From Psychrobacter sp. UBA5136 (lineage in GTDB: Bacteria > Pseudomonadota > Gammaproteobacteria > Pseudomonadales > Moraxellaceae), in contig NZ_DHYG01000066.1 of NCBI RefSeq assembly GCF_002414005.1, positions 62,001-126,000 of the forward strand: a stretch of 64,000 nt of DNA, read 5' to 3'. The first letter of the stretch is position 1, and every line of letters begins with the position of its first letter. A model generated the notes under the pieces. The model did no database searches and was not told where the DNA came from. It saw only the letters and a program-made list of their open reading frames with translations. This document shows positions 60,363 to 64,000 of the stretch, piece after piece. Made by a program: the position numbers and the translations under genes.

Positions 60363-63329
60363 TTAATGCGCTTCATCCCAATTACTACCAATATCAGTTT
60401 CAACGAGTAACGGCACGGCAAAGTCAACATTCCACCCTTTTTCGGCGGCGGTTGTCGTCAACACATCTTGCATGGCGTCGGTAATCAGCTGGCGAATGTC
60501 ATCGACTTTATCAGCATCGACTTCAAACACCAATTCATCATGGACTTGCAGTAGCATTTTTGCCTGCTCTTTTGGCAATACTTTATCAACGGCAATCATC
60601 GCAAGCTTAATGATATCCGCGGCTGATCCTTGCAGCGGCGCGTTAATCGCCGCCCGTTCAGCGCCTTGTTTGACCATGCGATTGCTATGATTGATATCGG
60701 GCGTATAAAGCTTACGGCCCAATATCGTCTCGACGTAGCCGTGCTCTACGGCGCTGGCACGCGTATTAATCATGTAGTCTTTGACGCTTGGGTAGCGCTG
60801 AAAATACATATCGATATAGTCCTGCGCCTCGCTCCGGCCCATTTGTAGCTGCTTGGCCAGACCAAAGGCACTCATACCGTAGAGTAATCCAAAGTTGATG
60901 GCTTTAGCATTTCGGCGCTCGGTGGCGCTGACCTCTTCGACCGCTTTGCCAAGTACTTCGGCCGCCGTTGCGGTATGAATATCTAAGCCTTCGTTAAAGG
61001 CGCGGGTTAAGTTTGCATCGCCTGAAAAATGCGCCATCAGACGTAGCTCAATTTGTGAGTAATCCGCCGCTAAAATCACGCGACCTTCGGGGGCGATAAA
61101 GGCTTGGCGAATCAGGCGACCCGTCGCGGTACGAATGGGAATATTTTGCAAATTAGGATCGGTTGAAGATAAGCGACCAGTGCTGGTCAGCGCTTGATGA
61201 TAGCTGGTATGGACGCGGTCAGTCTCGCTATCTGCCACATTATCAAGGGCATCGGTATAAGTGCTTTTAAGCTTTGATAGCGCGCGATATTCAAGGACAA
61301 TCTCAACCAACGGATGGTCAATCTTTGATAATACTGCTTCGCCAGTCGAGTACTGACCAGACTTGGTTTTTTTACCGCCCGCCACGCCAAGTTTTTCAAA
61401 CAGCATCTCACCGAGCTGTTTTGGTGAGCCAAGATTAAATGCTTCGCCAGCGACATCGTAAGCGCGTTTTTCAAGCGCGATAATCTCTTCATCAAAACGT
61501 TTTGATAGTTCATTTAAGAACGGGCGCTTGATTAAAATGCCATTTGCTTCCATTTGGTAGAGTATTTCTGCGGTTGGAATTTCTAACTCGTGGAGCAATT
61601 TGGCGTTATTTTCGTCATCAGCCAATTTTTGGCTAAATAAATCAAATAGCTGATAGGTAATATCGGCATCTTCACACGCATAATCGCTGGCCAAATCAAT
61701 GGCAACTTGGTCAAAACACACTTGCTTTGCGCCTTTACCAGCAACGTCTTCAAAGCTGATGGTTTGGGTATGCAAATAGTGCCGCGCCAAGTCATCCATG
61801 CCGTGACGAGTAATCGCCGCATTGATGACGTAGCTGGCAAGCATGGTATCCATTGCCCAGTTATTGGGACGTTCGTGAATCGCGCCGACGAGGTCGATAT
61901 CATAAAGACTTAGAATATGCGCGTCATATTTTAAATGTTGACCAATTTTGCCAATGTTGGGATTTTCTAAAATGGGTTTTAAACGTGCCATTACTGTATC
62001 GCGATCAAGCTGTTTGGCGGTTAGCTCGTCACCTTCGAGGCAGTGGGTCAGCGGCACGTAATAAGCTTCATGGGCTTGCACGGCAAACGATAGCCCAACT
62101 AACTTAGCCTGGCGCCAATAAACGCTGGTGGTTTCGGTATCAATGACAAAATGCGGCGCAGATTCTAATACTTTAACCAAATTGTCAAAAGCAGGCTCGT
62201 CTAAAATGGTATGCCACGCTTTATCGTGACTTTTACTGTTCTTGATATTGTTAACGATGCTTGCTTGTAAAGATTTGGCGATTTGCGCTTGTGATTCAGC
62301 GTCAGCCTGACTGTCGGCAACGCTTTGTGCGCCGTTTCCATTAGCATTGGCTGGATGATTGGGGTGGTCAAGCGATGCCAACTCATTTCTAAACTCAAGC
62401 TCGCTATAGAGCGCGCGTAGCTCATCGATATGCGCGCACGGGTCGGTATTGATCTTTAAATCTCGCCAGTCCTGTCCAATTTCTAAATCAGTGACGATGG
62501 TTGCCAGTTGGGTATTGAATGGGATATCGCCGGCATATTCGACCAGATTTTTACCTGCACGTCCTTTGATATTGGCGACGTTTTTGAGCATGTTGTCGAT
62601 TGTGCCATATTCATTGAGCAAATCTTTGGCCGTTTTTTTACCGATACCGGGCACACCTTTGATGCCGTCGGATGAGTCACCCATCAGCGTTAAAAAATCA
62701 ATCATCTGATCAGGATTGATGCCAAATTTTTCGACCACGCCTGCGCTATCAGTGATTTTACCCGTGAAGCTGTCTTCTAATATCACGCAGTCATTAATCA
62801 GCTGCATCATGTCTTTATCACCGGTTGAGATAACGACGTGATGACCTTCGGCAACGGCGCGATGGGCAAGCGTACCAATAATGTCATCGGCTTCCGCGCC
62901 TTCGATACGTAATAACGGAATCCCTAGGGCGGTGACTAAACGGTGGATATAAGGAATCTGCTCGGCAAGCTCAGCATCCATTTTTGGGCGATTGGCTTTA
63001 TATTCTTCCGACATCGTATGACGAAAGGTCGGTGATTTGGTATCAAAGCAAACCGCCATATGGGTTGGATGATAGCGGCGCATCAGCTTTAATAGCGCAT
63101 TTAATGTGCCGCGTATGGCATTGGTTACCAGACCTTGAGAATTTTGCATGGTTTTTGGCAAGGCATGGTAGGTGCGAAACAAATAATAAGAGCCATCGAC
63201 CAAGATAAAAGGTGGCTGCTCTTTATTCACATGGTTGGTGTCCATCGTTGCTACATTTGGCATGGTGGCAAAATTCGGTAGCGTATTGGGATCGATGGGC
63301 GAGTGCGAGTTGTGATCGTTGTCGGTCAT
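60363..63329 (-). CDS. polA: DNA polymerase I
   Basis: Pol I fills gaps and removes RNA primers in replication and repair. The 5' nuclease domain is residues 1 to about 330 (DGSYYLFRTYHALP, GAEADDIIGTLAH, STGDKDMMQL). The proofreading domain has FVIDTETTS, so its metal-binding Asp and Glu are intact. The polymerase has DYSQIELRLMAH (motif A), RRNAKAINFGLLYGMSAFGLA (motif B) and LQVHDELVFE (motif C). At 988 residues it is about 60 longer than E. coli PolA; extra residues lie near the N-terminus and around 325-365 (polar, low complexity). Confidence 0.97.
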   Translation of the reverse strand: MTDNDHNSHSPIDPNTLPNFATMPNVATMDTNHVNKEQPPFILVDGSYYLFRTYHALPKTMQNSQGLVTNAIRGTLNALLKLMRRYHPTHMAVCFDTKSPTFRHTMSEEYKANRPKMDAELAEQIPYIHRLVTALGIPLLRIEGAEADDIIGTLAHRAVAEGHHVVISTGDKDMMQLINDCVILEDSFTGKITDSAGVVEKFGINPDQMIDFLTLMGDSSDGIKGVPGIGKKTAKDLLNEYGTIDNMLKNVANIKGRAGKNLVEYAGDIPFNTQLATIVTDLEIGQDWRDLKINTDPCAHIDELRALYSELEFRNELASLDHPNHPANANGNGAQSVADSQADAESQAQIAKSLQASIVNNIKNSKSHDKAWHTILDEPAFDNLVKVLESAPHFVIDTETTSVYWRQAKLVGLSFAVQAHEAYYVPLTHCLEGDELTAKQLDRDTVMARLKPILENPNIGKIGQHLKYDAHILSLYDIDLVGAIHERPNNWAMDTMLASYVINAAITRHGMDDLARHYLHTQTISFEDVAGKGAKQVCFDQVAIDLASDYACEDADITYQLFDLFSQKLADDENNAKLLHELEIPTAEILYQMEANGILIKRPFLNELSKRFDEEIIALEKRAYDVAGEAFNLGSPKQLGEMLFEKLGVAGGKKTKSGQYSTGEAVLSKIDHPLVEIVLEYRALSKLKSTYTDALDNVADSETDRVHTSYHQALTSTGRLSSTDPNLQNIPIRTATGRLIRQAFIAPEGRVILAADYSQIELRLMAHFSGDANLTRAFNEGLDIHTATAAEVLGKAVEEVSATERRNAKAINFGLLYGMSAFGLAKQLQMGRSEAQDYIDMYFQRYPSVKDYMINTRASAVEHGYVETILGRKLYTPDINHSNRMVKQGAERAAINAPLQGSAADIIKLAMIAVDKVLPKEQAKMLLQVHDELVFEVDADKVDDIRQLITDAMQDVLTTTAAEKGWNVDFAVPLLVETDIGSNWDEAH

Positions 63330-63457
63330 AGAAAGTCACTTATCATTTATTAGATAAAAATATATGTTTATTATAACGATAAAACCTGTGCTTGCCGAAC
63401 TGCTTAAAAGTTAATAGATGTTGTTGTGTGCTTGGTTTTTATATTCACGTTTAATCT

Positions 63458-63491
63458 AAAAAAGAACCCAGCGCTAACTGGATTCTTTTAT
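63458..63491 (-). terminator. terminator of ohr
   Basis: On the minus strand: stem AAAAGAA-CCAG / CTGG-TTCTTTT with one mismatch and a 6-nt loop, followed by Ts. Lies about 25 nt past the ohr stop. Confidence 0.75.
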
Positions 63492-63515
63492 AAAACAACA
63501 AGCATCAAATTCGTA

Positions 63516-63929
63516 TTACTTTACTTCTGACGTCACTTCACTGTCGATATTGCCGTGCGTGGCTTTCGAGTAAGGGCAAACTTTATTGGCTTTTTCGACC
63601 AGCTTTTGAAATTCATTGGCGGAAAGTTCTGTATTTTCGCCAACTACGTGAATTTTTACCGCCAATTTAAAGTCTAGACCTTCGCCTTTCATCAAATCTA
63701 CTGATACTTCAGTAGTCGAGTCAAACTTTGCTTTTTCTTCGCCTTTAACCGCCGCAAGTGCACCATCAAAGCATGCGGCGTAACCCATGGCAAATAATTG
63801 CTCTGGATTATTACCGTCTTTACCAGAACCGGGTGCGACCATATTGATCGTCAAATCGCTGTCTTGCAGGCTGGCGTTACCAGTACGGCCGCCAGTGACG
63901 GTTGCTTGCGTAGAATACAATGTTTTCAT
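63516..63929 (-). CDS. ohr: organic hydroperoxide resistance protein, Ohr/OsmC family
   Basis: A 137-residue thiol peroxidase that reduces organic and fatty acid hydroperoxides. The two catalytic cysteines are C53 in GYAACFDGAL and C118 in KVCPYSKAT, with the usual spacing. GGRTGNASLQDSDL and NPEQLFAMGYAACF are Ohr signatures. AAAGGATG precedes the ATG at 63929; an earlier in-frame Met at 63959 adds 10 residues without a site. No OhrR repressor gene is adjacent in this window. Confidence 0.92.
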   Translation of the reverse strand: MKTLYSTQATVTGGRTGNASLQDSDLTINMVAPGSGKDGNNPEQLFAMGYAACFDGALAAVKGEEKAKFDSTTEVSVDLMKGEGLDFKLAVKIHVVGENTELSANEFQKLVEKANKVCPYSKATHGNIDSEVTSEVK

Positions 63930-64000
63930 AACACATCCTTTGTTGTTGGTTTTTATCATTAAGTCGCATGTTTACTATACACTTTACTATGTAATCTTAT

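Overview
This window is ordinary chromosome from a gammaproteobacterium. The protein sequences and gene order point to Moraxellaceae, most likely Psychrobacter; this rests on recognition of the sequences, not on a database search. Several blocks follow the order seen in Pseudomonas and Acinetobacter: coaD-fdx; lepA-lepB-DUF4845-rnc-era-recO-pdxJ; cysM-exonuclease-rlmD-relA divergent from a GacS-type kinase; rpsB-tsf; ileS-lspA; metX-metW; and serA divergent from a D-2-hydroxyglutarate dehydrogenase. I see no insertion sequence, prophage, CRISPR array, toxin-antitoxin pair or defence island.

Layout. 1-2541: the end of coaD, a 2x[4Fe-4S] ferredoxin, bioA and bioD. 2590-3216: the RNase P RNA gene and a tRNA-Met(CAT) gene with its own promoter and terminator. 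3621-11113: the lepA to pdxJ run (translation, protein export, RNA processing, recombination, vitamin B6). 11133-13500: a lone type IV pilin-like protein and an OmpA-family porin, separated by 598 nt rich in inverted repeats. 13847-20325: typA, an exported unknown protein, mutM and relA. 20716-28144: rlmD, a PolB-like exonuclease and cysM, then a large hybrid histidine kinase on the other strand. 28295-32895: a crotonase-family enzyme, a Bcr/CflA efflux pump, rpsB and tsf. 33025-38418: a lytic transglycosylase, an LrgAB pair, hflX and a lysophosphatidate-type acyltransferase. 38576-46397: tas, fkpB, a cold-shock/DUF1294 membrane protein, a macrodomain protein, lspA-ileS and a thioredoxin-like protein. 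46549-54874: a GNAT-nitrilase fusion, D-2-hydroxyglutarate dehydrogenase and serA, a DUF488 protein, trhO and a Sel1-repeat protein. 55295-63929: metW-metX, hemH, an acidic small protein, a membrane protein with an apparent ATT start, polA and ohr.

Most genes are housekeeping. The unusual material is in lineage-specific additions to conserved proteins (a ~100-residue N-terminal extension on Era, an acidic insertion and basic tail in MetX, a ~55-residue insertion inside the receiver domain of the GacS-like kinase) and in the intergenic DNA. The intergenic items include an exact 6 x 14-nt tandem array at 48424-48507, an 18-bp perfect inverted repeat at 41756-41817, repeated 12-mers ahead of the acyltransferase, alternative hairpins ahead of the kinase, and a terminator-like hairpin directly upstream of the gene with the ATT start. 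I did not find a convincing new multi-gene system. These items are the best candidates for a second look.
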